This document shows positions 18,100 through 27,298 of a DNA stretch of 64,000 bases, in pieces. The notes beneath the pieces are model-generated. The model was not told the origin of the DNA. It saw nothing but the letters and a program-made list of their open reading frames with translations, and ran no database searches. The stretch's first letter is position 1. Each line of letters starts with the position of its first letter. Source of the DNA: Paraburkholderia sp. BL25I1N1 (lineage in GTDB: Bacteria > Pseudomonadota > Gammaproteobacteria > Burkholderiales > Burkholderiaceae); assembly GCF_003002025.1 (NCBI RefSeq), contig NZ_PVZB01000014.1, positions 186,001 to 250,000 on the forward strand, read 5' to 3'. The position numbers were made by a program, and so were the translations under genes.

Positions 18100-19095
18100 G
18101 TGAGAGTCTTCCGCGGTCTTCCCAATGCTGAAAGCCGTGCGCCCTGCGCACTGACCATCGGCAACTTCGACGGTGTCCACCGCGGCCATCAGGCTTTGCT
18201 CGCCCACGTGCGCGCGGCTGCCGACGCGCGCGGCCTGCCCGTCTGCGTGATGACCTTCGAGCCGCACCCACGCGAGTTCTTCAACCCGGCGGGCGCGCCG
18301 CCGCGTATCGCCATGCTGCGCGACAAGCTCGAGGCGCTGCGCACCAACGGCGTCGATCGGGTGGTCGTCGAGCACTTCAATCACACGTTCGCGAGCCAGT
18401 CGCCGGACACGTTCGTCGAACGGATCATCGTCAACGGACTGCACGCGCGCTGGGTGATGATCGGCGACGACTTCCGCTACGGCGCGAAGCGCGCGGGCGA
18501 CTTCGGGTCGCTCAAGGCGGCGGGTCAGCAGTACGGTTTCGAAGTCGAGCAGATGGCCACGGTGGCCGATCCGTCGGGCGCGCGCATTTCCAGCTCTGGC
18601 GTGCGCGCCGCGCTGGTGGCGGGCGACCTCGACTCGGCGCGTGCCGCGCTGGGCCGCGATTATCTGATCAGCGGCCATGTCGTGCACGGCATGAAGCTCG
18701 GCCGCGATCTCGGCTTCCCCACGCTCAATGTGCCGATCGCTCACAAGCGCCCGGCGCTCGCGGGCATTTTCGTGGTGCGCGTGCACGGCGTGGCGGACGA
18801 GCCGCTGCCGGGCGTCGCGAGCCTCGGCCTGCGTCCCACGGTAGACGATTCCGGCCGCGTGCTGCTCGAAGTTCACCTGCTCGACTGGCATGGCGACGCA
18901 TATGGCAAACTCGTGCGCGTCGAATTCCTGAAGAAGCTGCGCGACGAGGAAAAGTACATCGACCTCGAAACGCTAACCGCCGCCATCAAGCGCGACGTCG
19001 TCAACGCGCGCGCGTGGTTCGCGGCTGTCGGCGCCGGCACGCCGGGCAGCCGCTCCACCGGCTTCGCCACCTCGGCCACCGACCGAATTAGATAA
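18100..19095 (+). CDS. ribF: Bifunctional riboflavin kinase / FMN adenylyltransferase
   Basis: A 331-residue enzyme making FMN and then FAD. The N-terminal adenylyltransferase has TIGNFDGVHRGHQ and FEPHPREFF; the C-terminal kinase has GRDLGFPTLNV and RVEFLKKLRDEEKY. The start is GTG (MRVFRGLP); sequence similarity to family N-termini supports it. The last 30 residues are low in conservation. ribF-ileS-lspA is a common proteobacterial order and is kept here. Confidence 0.95.
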   Translation: MRVFRGLPNAESRAPCALTIGNFDGVHRGHQALLAHVRAAADARGLPVCVMTFEPHPREFFNPAGAPPRIAMLRDKLEALRTNGVDRVVVEHFNHTFASQSPDTFVERIIVNGLHARWVMIGDDFRYGAKRAGDFGSLKAAGQQYGFEVEQMATVADPSGARISSSGVRAALVAGDLDSARAALGRDYLISGHVVHGMKLGRDLGFPTLNVPIAHKRPALAGIFVVRVHGVADEPLPGVASLGLRPTVDDSGRVLLEVHLLDWHGDAYGKLVRVEFLKKLRDEEKYIDLETLTAAIKRDVVNARAWFAAVGAGTPGSRSTGFATSATDRIR

Positions 19096-19266
19096 CCGCC
19101 GTGGTCCATGCAGGCGCTCAAGCGCCGCGTGCGTGGACCCTCGCCGCGCGCATCGAAGGGCGTCCGTGGATCACGCGACATGCCTGCCGGGCGCGCCCAA
19201 CGCCCTCGCGCATCGTGCGCATTCCGCGCGCTACCGCGCATAGAAAGAATTCACCGCGACCTCATC

Positions 19267-22104
19267 ATGAGCAATAAGAAAGCCGATTCGAAACCGCAGT
19301 CACGCTACCCGGTCAACCTGCTCGACACGCCATTCCCGATGCGCGGCGACCTGCCCAAGCGCGAGCCGCAATGGGTCAAGGAATGGCAGGAGCGCAAGGT
19401 CTACGAAACGATCCGCGCCGCCTCCAAGGGCCGCAAGAAGTTCATCCTGCACGACGGCCCGCCGTATGCGAACGGCGACATTCACCTCGGCCACGCGGTG
19501 AACAAGATCCTGAAGGACATGATCGTCAAGGCGCGCAATCTGGCGGGCTTCGACGCGGTCTACGTACCGGGCTGGGATTGCCACGGCATGCCGATCGAAA
19601 TCCAGATCGAAAAGCAGTTCGGCAAGTCGCTGCCGGCCGCCGAAGTAATGCAGAAGGCGCGCGCCTACGCGACCGAGCAGATCGAGAAGCAGAAGGTCGG
19701 CTTCCGGCGGCTGGGCGTGCTCGGCGACTGGGACAATCCGTACAAGACCATGAACTTCACGAACGAAGCCGGCGAAATCCGCGCGCTCGCGAAGATCATG
19801 GAGAAAGGCTATGTGTTCCGCGGCCTGAAGCCGGTGAACTGGTGTTTCGACTGCGGCTCGGCACTCGCCGAAGCGGAAGTCGAATACAAGGACAAGACCG
19901 ATCCGACCATCGACGTGCTGTTCAGCTTCGCCGAGCCCGAAAAAACGGCGCAAGCGTTCGGTTTGAATGCGCTGCCGCGCAACGAAGGCGGCATTGTGAT
20001 CTGGACCACCACGCCGTGGACCATTCCCGCCAACCAGGCGCTGAACCTGCATCCGGAAATCGTCTACGCGCTGGTCGACACGCCGCGCGGCCTGCTGATC
20101 CTTGCTGAAGAGCGCGTTGAAGCGTGCCTGAAGCTGTACGGGCTCGAAGGCACGATCGTCGCCACCACGCCGGGTGCGAAGCTCGTCAATCTGCGCTTCC
20201 ATCACCCGCTCGCGTCCGCGCATCCGGGCTACAAACGCACGGCGCCGGTCTATCTCGGCGACTACGTGACGACCGAAACGGGCACGGGTATCGTGCACTC
20301 GTCGCCGGCGTACGGCGTGGAAGACTTCGTGTCGTGCAAGGCGCATGGCATGGCGGATTCCGACATCATCAATCCGGTGATGGGCGACGGCCGCTATATC
20401 GAATCGCTCGCGCTGTTCGGCGGCCTGTCGATCTGGGCGGCCAACCCGCAGATCGTTGAAGCGCTGCAAGGCGCCGGCACGCTGATGCGCACCGAGAAGT
20501 ACACGCACAGCTACATGCACTGCTGGCGCCACAAGACGCCGATCATCTACCGCGCGACCTCGCAATGGTTCGCCGGCATGGACGTGAAGCCGAACGATAC
20601 CGACAAGACGTTGCGCGAAACCGCGCTGGAAGGCATCGAGAACACCGCCTTCTATCCCGCGTGGGGCAAGCAGCGTCTGTTCAGCATGATCGCCAACCGC
20701 CCGGACTGGACACTGTCGCGCCAACGCCAATGGGGCGTGCCGATGGCGTTCTTCGTGCACAAGGAAACCGGCGAACTGCACCCGCGTACGCTGGAGTTGC
20801 TTGAAGAAGTCGCGCAACGTGTGGAAAAGGCCGGCATCGAAGCATGGCAAACGCTCGACCCGCGCGAGTTGCTCGGCGACGACGCCAACATGTACGAAAA
20901 GAACCGCGACACGCTCGACGTGTGGTTCGATTCGGGCACCACGCATTGGCACGTGCTGCGCGGCTCGCATAAAGACGAACTGCAATTTCCGGCCGACCTG
21001 TATCTGGAAGGCTCGGATCAGCACCGCGGCTGGTTCCATTCGTCGCTGCTGACCGCTTCGATGCTCGACGGCCGTCCGCCGTACAACGCGCTGCTCACGC
21101 ACGGCTTCACCGTGGACGGCGAAGGCCGCAAGATGAGCAAGTCGCTCGGCAACGGTGTCGATCCGCACGAAGTGGCGAACCGCCTCGGCGCGGAAATCAT
21201 CCGCCTGTGGATCGCGTCGACCGATTACTCGGGCGAACTGGCGATCTCGGAGGAAATCCTGAAGCGCGTCACGGAAGGCTACCGCCGTATCCGCAACACG
21301 CTGCGCTTCCTGCTTGCGAATCTGTCGGACTTCGACTTCGAGAAAAACGCGCGTCCGGTCGAAGACTGGCTCGAGATCGACCGCTATGCGGTGGCGCTGT
21401 CGGCGAATCTGCAGAACGACATCCTCTCGCACTACGACAAGTATGAATTCCACCCGGTGGTCGCCAAGCTGCAGACGTTCTGCTCGGAAGACCTCGGCGG
21501 TTTCTATCTGGACGTATTGAAGGACCGCCTGTACACGACCGCCGCGGACTCCGTCGCGCGCCGCTCGGCGCAGACCGCGCTGTATCACATCGCGCACGGC
21601 CTGCTGCGTCTGATGGCGCCGTTCCTGTCGTTCACCGCCGAAGAAGCGTGGAAGATCTTCCAGCCGAATAGCGAAACGATCTTCACCGAGACGTATCACG
21701 CGTTCCCGGCCGTGCCGGAAGCCGGTGCTCTGCTCGACAAATGGACGCTCCTGCGCGCCGCACGCAGCGACGTGACCAAGGCGCTCGAGGAAGCGCGCGT
21801 GGCGAACCTGATCGGCTCGTCGTTGCAGGCGGAAGTTGAAATCCGCGCGAGCGGCGCACGCTACGACGCGCTCACGAGCCTCGGCGACGACCTGAAGTTC
21901 GTGCTGATCACGTCCGCGGCAAGCGTGGTGAAGGTGGATAGCGAAGCGGAAGAAGGCGTCGAAGTCATCGCCTCGAAGTATCTGAAGTGCGAACGTTGCT
22001 GGCACTACCGCGCGGACGTCGGCGCGAACGCCGAACACCCCACGCTGTGCGGCCGCTGCTTCAGCAATCTGTTCGGCAACGGTGAAATCAGGAGCGCGGC
22101 ATAA
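19267..22104 (+). CDS. ileS: Isoleucyl-tRNA synthetase
   Basis: A 945-residue class I aminoacyl-tRNA synthetase. HIGH appears as HLGH in GDIHLGHAVNKILKDM and KMSKS as GRKMSKSLGNGV. The editing domain (TTTPWTIPANQALN) and the C-terminal zinc finger (CERCWHYRADVG...CGRC) are all present. The start MSNKKADSKP was chosen from homology; a longer in-frame extension over the GC-rich leader has no support. It overlaps lspA by one base (TAATG). Confidence 0.97.
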   Translation: MSNKKADSKPQSRYPVNLLDTPFPMRGDLPKREPQWVKEWQERKVYETIRAASKGRKKFILHDGPPYANGDIHLGHAVNKILKDMIVKARNLAGFDAVYVPGWDCHGMPIEIQIEKQFGKSLPAAEVMQKARAYATEQIEKQKVGFRRLGVLGDWDNPYKTMNFTNEAGEIRALAKIMEKGYVFRGLKPVNWCFDCGSALAEAEVEYKDKTDPTIDVLFSFAEPEKTAQAFGLNALPRNEGGIVIWTTTPWTIPANQALNLHPEIVYALVDTPRGLLILAEERVEACLKLYGLEGTIVATTPGAKLVNLRFHHPLASAHPGYKRTAPVYLGDYVTTETGTGIVHSSPAYGVEDFVSCKAHGMADSDIINPVMGDGRYIESLALFGGLSIWAANPQIVEALQGAGTLMRTEKYTHSYMHCWRHKTPIIYRATSQWFAGMDVKPNDTDKTLRETALEGIENTAFYPAWGKQRLFSMIANRPDWTLSRQRQWGVPMAFFVHKETGELHPRTLELLEEVAQRVEKAGIEAWQTLDPRELLGDDANMYEKNRDTLDVWFDSGTTHWHVLRGSHKDELQFPADLYLEGSDQHRGWFHSSLLTASMLDGRPPYNALLTHGFTVDGEGRKMSKSLGNGVDPHEVANRLGAEIIRLWIASTDYSGELAISEEILKRVTEGYRRIRNTLRFLLANLSDFDFEKNARPVEDWLEIDRYAVALSANLQNDILSHYDKYEFHPVVAKLQTFCSEDLGGFYLDVLKDRLYTTAADSVARRSAQTALYHIAHGLLRLMAPFLSFTAEEAWKIFQPNSETIFTETYHAFPAVPEAGALLDKWTLLRAARSDVTKALEEARVANLIGSSLQAEVEIRASGARYDALTSLGDDLKFVLITSAASVVKVDSEAEEGVEVIASKYLKCERCWHYRADVGANAEHPTLCGRCFSNLFGNGEIRSAA

Positions 22105-22622
22105 TGGCCAGAACCATGTCGAAAACCGCGTCGAAAACATCTGCTGCAAACGGTTCGCTGGCGCCCTGGCTGGGCGTCGCGCTGATCGTCATCCTGTTCG
22201 ATCAGCTGACGAAAATCGCGGTGCAGAAAGTGTTCGCCTACGGTGTCGCGCACGAGGTCACGTCGTTCTTTAATCTGATCCTCGTGTACAACCGCGGCGC
22301 GGCCTTCAGCTTCCTCGCCATGGCGGGCGGCTGGCAACGCTGGGCGTTCACCGCGCTCGGCGTGGTGGCCGCGCTGGTGATCTGCTATCTGCTCAAGCGC
22401 CACGGCGGGCAGAAAATGTTCTGCACGGCGCTCGCGCTGATTCTCGGCGGCGCGCTCGGCAACGTGATCGACCGGCTCGCGTATGGCCACGTGATCGACT
22501 TCCTCGATTTCCACGTGCGCACGTGGCACTGGCCGGCGTTCAATCTCGCCGACAGCGCGATTACCGTCGGGGCGGTGCTGCTCGTGCTCGACGAACTGCG
22601 GCGCGTGCGCGGCTCGCGCTAA
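22104..22622 (+). CDS. lspA: Lipoprotein signal peptidase (signal peptidase II)
   Basis: A 172-residue inner-membrane aspartic protease that removes lipoprotein signal peptides. Four hydrophobic segments are visible. The catalytic aspartates are in GNVIDRLAYGHVIDFLDF and FNLADSAITVG, with NRGAAFSFLA also conserved. The first 20 residues are a basic Ser/Lys/Ala-rich extension. Translation is probably coupled to ileS. Confidence 0.95.
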   Translation: MARTMSKTASKTSAANGSLAPWLGVALIVILFDQLTKIAVQKVFAYGVAHEVTSFFNLILVYNRGAAFSFLAMAGGWQRWAFTALGVVAALVICYLLKRHGGQKMFCTALALILGGALGNVIDRLAYGHVIDFLDFHVRTWHWPAFNLADSAITVGAVLLVLDELRRVRGSR

Positions 22623-22735
22623 GCGCACACGCTGACTGCGCGCACTGACGTTTGCACGCAAGTACGCTTTGAAAGACGCGGCGGCGGGGACGCAACGCCT
22701 CGCCGTCCGCCACCACGCTTTGTCGGAGGCTTTCG

Positions 22736-23950
22736 TTGGCAACCGCAGAACTCGCAGGAAAACACCTCGTCCTCGGCATGACGGGCGGCATTGCCTGCTA
22801 CAAGATTGCCGAACTCACGCGTCTTTTGACCAAGGCCGGCGCGACCGTGCAGGTCGTCATGACCGAAGCGGCCACGCAGTTCATCACCCCCGTCACCATG
22901 CAGGCGCTCTCGGGCCGTCCGGTCTACACGAGCCAGTGGGACGGACGCGTGCCGAACAACATGGCGCACATCGATCTGTCGCGTGAAGCGGATGCGATCG
23001 TGATCGCGCCCGCCTCGACCGACTTCCTCGCCAAACTCGCGCACGGCATGGCCGACGATTTGCTGTCCACCTTGTGTGTCGCCCGCGATTGTCCGCTGCT
23101 GGTGGTGCCGGCCATGAACCGGCAAATGTGGCAGAACCCGGCCACGCAACGCAACGTCGCCCAATTGCGCGCGGACGGCATCGAAGTGCTCGGACCCGAT
23201 TCCGGCCCGCAGGCGTGCGGCGAAGTGGGCGACGGCCGCATGCTCGAGGCCGCGGCCACTTACGAAGCGATCGCCTCCTTCTTCGCGCCGAAAATCCTCG
23301 CCGGCAAGCGCGTGCTACTGACCGCCGGGCCGACGTTCGAACCGCTCGACCCGGTACGCGGCATCACCAACCGCTCCAGCGGCAAGATGGGCTTCGCGCT
23401 GGCACGCGCCGCGCAACAGGCCGGCGCCGAGGTGCATCTGATCGCCGGCCCCGTCGCGCTCGAAACGCCGTGGGGCGTGTTCCGCCACGACGTGCAAACC
23501 GCGCAGCAGATGCATGACGCGGTGATGCGCTCGGTCGCGGACGCGGACATTTTCATCGGCGTGGCCGCGGTAGCCGATTGGCGCGTCGATCACGCCAGCG
23601 AGCACAAGATCAAGAAGACTGCGGATCGCGCGCTGCCCACGTTTTCCTTCGTTGAAAATCCGGACATTCTGGCCTCGGTGGCAAAGCTGCCGCATCCACC
23701 GTTCGCGGTCGGTTTCGCCGCGGAAAGCGGCGATCTGGAAGTGCACGGCGAAGAAAAGCGCCTGCGTAAAAACGTGCCGCTTCTGATCGGCAATCTCGGC
23801 CCGCTGACTTTCGGCCTCGACGACAACGAGGTGATCCTGTTCGAAGCAGGCGGCGCGACGAAGCTGCCACGCGCCGACAAGCAGACGCTCGCGCGCGCGC
23901 TGATCGCGGAGATCGCGAAGCGTCTGCCCGACACAAGTCTGATTCGCTGA
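22736..23950 (+). CDS. coaBC: Bifunctional phosphopantothenoylcysteine decarboxylase / phosphopantothenate-cysteine ligase
   Basis: A 404-residue coenzyme A biosynthesis enzyme. The N-terminal CoaC flavoprotein contains GGIACYKIAEL, PAMNRQMWQNPATQRN and the catalytic Cys in PQACGEVGDGRM. The C-terminal CoaB domain contains TAGPTFEPLDPVRGITNRSSGKMG and the dimerisation lysine region. Start is TTG, chosen because CGGAGG stands 7 bases upstream and the protein begins at the family position (LVLGMTGGIACYK); no ATG is available there. Confidence 0.95.
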   Translation: MATAELAGKHLVLGMTGGIACYKIAELTRLLTKAGATVQVVMTEAATQFITPVTMQALSGRPVYTSQWDGRVPNNMAHIDLSREADAIVIAPASTDFLAKLAHGMADDLLSTLCVARDCPLLVVPAMNRQMWQNPATQRNVAQLRADGIEVLGPDSGPQACGEVGDGRMLEAAATYEAIASFFAPKILAGKRVLLTAGPTFEPLDPVRGITNRSSGKMGFALARAAQQAGAEVHLIAGPVALETPWGVFRHDVQTAQQMHDAVMRSVADADIFIGVAAVADWRVDHASEHKIKKTADRALPTFSFVENPDILASVAKLPHPPFAVGFAAESGDLEVHGEEKRLRKNVPLLIGNLGPLTFGLDDNEVILFEAGGATKLPRADKQTLARALIAEIAKRLPDTSLIR

Positions 23951-24025
23951 GCGATTCCGGCGGCCGCTTGAATGCGGTCGCCGCGAGTCGCGTTGGCGAA
24001 TGGAATCATCTGGAGCGGCACTGAC

Positions 24026-25045
24026 ATGACGCGACTCTCCGTACTCGATCAAACGCCCGTGATATCCGGGCACTCGGTGGCGGACGCGATCGCCGCCACG
24101 GTCGAACTCGCACAACTCGCCGACGATCTCGGCTACACGCGCTACTGGTGTGCCGAGCATCACGGCTTGCGCGGCGTGTCGAACCCCTGCCCTGAGGTCA
24201 TGCTGGCGCGCCTCGGCAGTGTGACTCGACATATCCGACTCGGCTCCGGCGGCGTGATGCTGCCGTACTACAGCCCGTTCAAGGTCGCCGAGCAATTCAT
24301 GATGCTCGAAGCGCTGTTCCCCAATCGCATCGATCTGGGCGTGGGACGCGCGCCGGGCGGCGACATGCGCACCGCGCAAGCGGTCGCTGCCGGTGACTAC
24401 AATCGCGGCGATATTTTTCCGCAGCAGGTGGCCGATCTGCTCGGCCTGATGCACGGCACCTTGCCCGCCGATCACATTGCGAGCGGCGTGCTGCTGCAGC
24501 CGCAAGTCGATACGCGTCCGCAAGTGTGGATGCTCGGGTCGAGCGAATTCGGCGGCTTGCTGGCGGCGCAACTCGGCATTCCCTTCGCGTTCGCGCACTT
24601 CATCAACCCGCATTTCGGCCATCAGGTCGCGCATGCGTATCGCGAACGCTTCAGGGCCGGCCAAGGCATACAGCAACCGTATCTGGCAGCCGCGGTGTTC
24701 GTGATTTGCGCTGACAGCGAACAGGAAGCAGCCGATCTGGAAAAAGCCGTCGATCTGCGCCGCGTGCAAATGGCCTACGGCCTGAACGAACCGATCCCGA
24801 CGATCGAACAGGGCGTCGCGCAGGAATACGGTGAGCGCGAGCGTCTGGTGATTGATCGTGAGAAGCCGCGCAGTATCATCGGCACGCCGGAAACGGTCAC
24901 CGAGCGCTTGCACTCGTTGCAGGAACAGTTCGACGCCGACGAGCTGATCGTGCTCACCGTCGCGGGCAGCTACCGCGCCCGGTTGCGCTCCTATGAACTT
25001 CTCGCCGAAGCGTTCCAGCTTGAACGCCCGGCCTCCACCACTTAA
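24026..25045 (+). CDS. LLM-class flavin-dependent oxidoreductase (MsnO8-like)
   Basis: A 339-residue luciferase-like TIM-barrel protein. The start LSVLDQTPVISGHS and the stretches YWCAEHHGLRGVSNPCPEV and RIDLGVGRAPGGD match the bacterial luciferase-like group annotated as MsnO8. It probably uses reduced flavin for an unknown monooxygenation. A GGAG site precedes MTRLSVLDQ. It lies between coaBC and dut, and dut follows after only 13 bases, so these may be co-transcribed; no metabolic link is evident. Confidence 0.85.
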   Translation: MTRLSVLDQTPVISGHSVADAIAATVELAQLADDLGYTRYWCAEHHGLRGVSNPCPEVMLARLGSVTRHIRLGSGGVMLPYYSPFKVAEQFMMLEALFPNRIDLGVGRAPGGDMRTAQAVAAGDYNRGDIFPQQVADLLGLMHGTLPADHIASGVLLQPQVDTRPQVWMLGSSEFGGLLAAQLGIPFAFAHFINPHFGHQVAHAYRERFRAGQGIQQPYLAAAVFVICADSEQEAADLEKAVDLRRVQMAYGLNEPIPTIEQGVAQEYGERERLVIDREKPRSIIGTPETVTERLHSLQEQFDADELIVLTVAGSYRARLRSYELLAEAFQLERPASTT

Positions 25046-25058
25046 CCTTCGAACCTGC

Positions 25059-25505
25059 ATGAAACTCGACCTGAAGATCCTCGACGCGCGCATGCGCGAT
25101 CAGCTCCCGGCTTACGCCACCACCGGCAGCGCGGGCCTCGACCTGCGCGCGTGCCTCGACGAACCGTTGACGCTGAAACCCGGCGAGACTGCTTTGGTGC
25201 CGACGGGTCTGGCGATTCACGTCGGCGACTCGGGCTATGCCGCGTTGATTCTGCCGCGTTCGGGCCTGGGGCATAAGCACGGGATCGTGCTGGGCAATCT
25301 GGTCGGCCTGATCGATTCGGATTACCAGGGTCAACTGATGATTTCGACGTGGAACCGTGGCGAGACCACGTTCGTGTTGAATCCGATGGAACGTCTTGCG
25401 CAACTGGTGATCGTGCCGGTCGTGCAAGCGGAGTTCAATATCGTCGACGATTTTGAAACCAGCGAACGCGGCGCCGGCGGCTTCGGCAGCACAGGCAAGC
25501 ACTAA
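25059..25505 (+). CDS. dut: Deoxyuridine 5'-triphosphate nucleotidohydrolase (dUTPase)
   Basis: A 148-residue trimeric dUTPase that hydrolyses dUTP to dUMP and pyrophosphate. All five family motifs are seen: ATTGSAGLDLRA, PRSGLGHKHGI, GLIDSDYQGQL, RLAQLVIVPV and the C-terminal RGAGGFGSTGKH that closes over the active site. coaBC-dut proximity is known from many proteobacteria; here an oxidoreductase gene is interposed. Confidence 0.97.
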   Translation: MKLDLKILDARMRDQLPAYATTGSAGLDLRACLDEPLTLKPGETALVPTGLAIHVGDSGYAALILPRSGLGHKHGIVLGNLVGLIDSDYQGQLMISTWNRGETTFVLNPMERLAQLVIVPVVQAEFNIVDDFETSERGAGGFGSTGKH

Positions 25506-25906
25506 GCCCGTCATGTTTGCCTGAGGCCGTGCTGGATGAGCTTCAATCAGCACGGCTTCCTTCTACCCTTCCCATATCCCTCGCGCCTTTCGCGAGCGGC
25601 AGATTAAATTCGGACTTGTCCCATTTGGACAGGGTCACGCGCCACCTATAAATCAGTCACAAGACAAACGACTTAATCTGCTTAACTAATCAATCTGCAT
25701 CCGGCGGCCGTCTTACCGTCGGCTTTCCCACCTTATCCACGCAAACCCCAGGAGGTTAAAGACCGAAATCACATTCTTATATCAAGATTTTTATTTAGGC
25801 ATACGTATTAAATTGAGCGCATCACTGATAAGCCACTGTCCGGATAGCACTTTTTTAGCCCACGCGGGCGCTCGGTGTTCGCCGGCCTACGTTGAACGGA
25901 GCTTGT
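25506..25906. other. Intergenic region, AT-rich, between dut and the split gene
   Basis: No gene seen. After the dut hairpin the DNA becomes AT-rich, unlike both sides. A 9-bp inverted repeat GCAGATTAA (25599-25607) / TTAATCTGC (25673-25681) spans it, and AGGAGG at 25751-25756 has no start codon at a useful distance. It probably contains the promoter of the downstream gene. Confidence 0.5.
25526..25560 (+). terminator. Possible terminator after dut
   Basis: GCCGTGCTG and CAGCACGGC form a 9-bp stem with a 13-nt loop 20 bases past the stop, followed by a pyrimidine-rich TTCCTTCT rather than a clean T-run. Confidence 0.5.
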
Positions 25907-27298
25907 ATGAAGATCGAATATGATGCAATCGTTGGGTCGGGCGCGAACGAATGGTATGGCACGATCGTCGTTTCCAACCTGCGTTATGAAGACGGTAGCG
26001 CGGTCACCGTCAATCAGTTCCTCGAGTTCAACTTTCGCTCGCCGGCCAATCTGGACGCCACGGCAATCCAGCCGTCGTTTAGCACGTGGGTGACCGGCGA
26101 CATCACGGCAGACACCACGCAAATTGGCGACGGCACCTTCGACGTAACGGCCACGATCCAATACACAACCAGCTATACGATGCAGCGGGCCGATCAGATT
26201 ACGATCGGCGTGGACGGTGACCTCTTGACCGACTCGCAGACCTGGCTCGATTCATTCGTGTTCGCCGCCGACCAGGCGCCGGCTATCACCGGAACGGTGT
26301 CCGCAACTTGCGCGCCCGCGCCGGATCCGGCGCTCGCCGGCATTGCGCCCGCCCTCACACTCACGCGAGGCAGCGCAGTCGTCACGATGCCGCTCGATTA
26401 TGGCGCCACGGCCAGCATCACCGTGGATCAAGGGACCTACGCGGTGACGGGCGACAGTGTCAGCACAAGCGATCAAACGGTCATTGTGCCGCTTGTAATC
26501 GACCGCAACACGATCGACGTCGTGGCTGGCGCAACAACCACGCTCGGGGTCACGTTCGCTCCCGTCGAATACTACTGCGCGCTTGATATCTCGGTTGGAT
26601 CGCTATCAGGGTTATCGACCGAAACACTCAATGTCACATTGACCGACAGCGCGACAGGCGAAACGCTGGCCGTGTTCACCACCACGACCAACCACGTCAC
26701 GTCCCTGCGCAAGCTACCGCCATCGGGCACGGCGCGGGTGTCGATTGAGAACATCGCACTCGACAATGTCGACTATTCGTTCAACGTACCGCTTGTCACG
26801 CTGACGAACGCACTGCAGACCATAACCATCGACAATTCCATGGTGCAGACAGAAAACGTCGACACCACGGGATATACCCGAGTGGCGATCAATGTCACCG
26901 TCGACCATCCAGTCGACCGCCAGCTCCCGTTGCGTCTGATTGGCGGCAGCATGAACTATCTGCAGAACGTCACGGCAACATCGCAACAGACCGCTTTCTC
27001 GGCCCTCGTTCAACCGTGGGACTACACCGTAGTGGCCGACGACTTCCTCTCCGCCGGCGTCGTCTACGCAGTCGAGACGCCGTCAAGCTTGAGCGTGCCA
27101 GGCAGCGGCAGCGCCGCACTCGACGTGACGATCGAGGCATCGGCGAATCTCAGTGTGCGCGGCTTTCCGGCCTACCTGTGCTTCGGCGGCTGTGCGGACC
27201 TGACGCCGTCCAATCAGGCGGACTTCGCCGCGGCCCGCGCGACCTCGGTCTTCGACTACGCCGGCACCGACGCGCCGGCGATTCGTCCGTCTACCTGA
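25907..27298 (+). CDS. N-terminal part of a frameshifted large protein; beta-rich, function unknown
   Basis: 463 codons starting MKIEYDAIVGSGANEW. I do not recognise a named family. The sequence is Thr/Val/Ala-rich with alternating hydrophobic patterns, suggesting several beta-sandwich modules. The first 110 residues (WYGTIVVSNL, FLEFNFRSP) resemble carbohydrate-binding modules in style. There is no signal peptide. The frame ends in TGA, but the continuing protein is in another frame (next entry), with no gap in sense. Inserting one G near 27272 restores ...GTDGAGDSSVYL. So this is probably one gene of about 835 codons with a one-base deletion or sequencing error. Confidence 0.65.
   Translation: MKIEYDAIVGSGANEWYGTIVVSNLRYEDGSAVTVNQFLEFNFRSPANLDATAIQPSFSTWVTGDITADTTQIGDGTFDVTATIQYTTSYTMQRADQITIGVDGDLLTDSQTWLDSFVFAADQAPAITGTVSATCAPAPDPALAGIAPALTLTRGSAVVTMPLDYGATASITVDQGTYAVTGDSVSTSDQTVIVPLVIDRNTIDVVAGATTTLGVTFAPVEYYCALDISVGSLSGLSTETLNVTLTDSATGETLAVFTTTTNHVTSLRKLPPSGTARVSIENIALDNVDYSFNVPLVTLTNALQTITIDNSMVQTENVDTTGYTRVAINVTVDHPVDRQLPLRLIGGSMNYLQNVTATSQQTAFSALVQPWDYTVVADDFLSAGVVYAVETPSSLSVPGSGSAALDVTIEASANLSVRGFPAYLCFGGCADLTPSNQADFAAARATSVFDYAGTDAPAIRPST

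Noticed and set aside
19300..22149. A 949-codon open frame antisense to ileS
   Set aside because: It covers ileS exactly in a frame that high-GC third positions keep open; composition is Arg/Val/His-rich and ileS is certain.
27016..27273. Part of the C-terminal frame of the split gene before the junction
   Set aside because: Translation there is Arg-rich and senseless, while the other frame gives a good protein; coding switches only near 27272.
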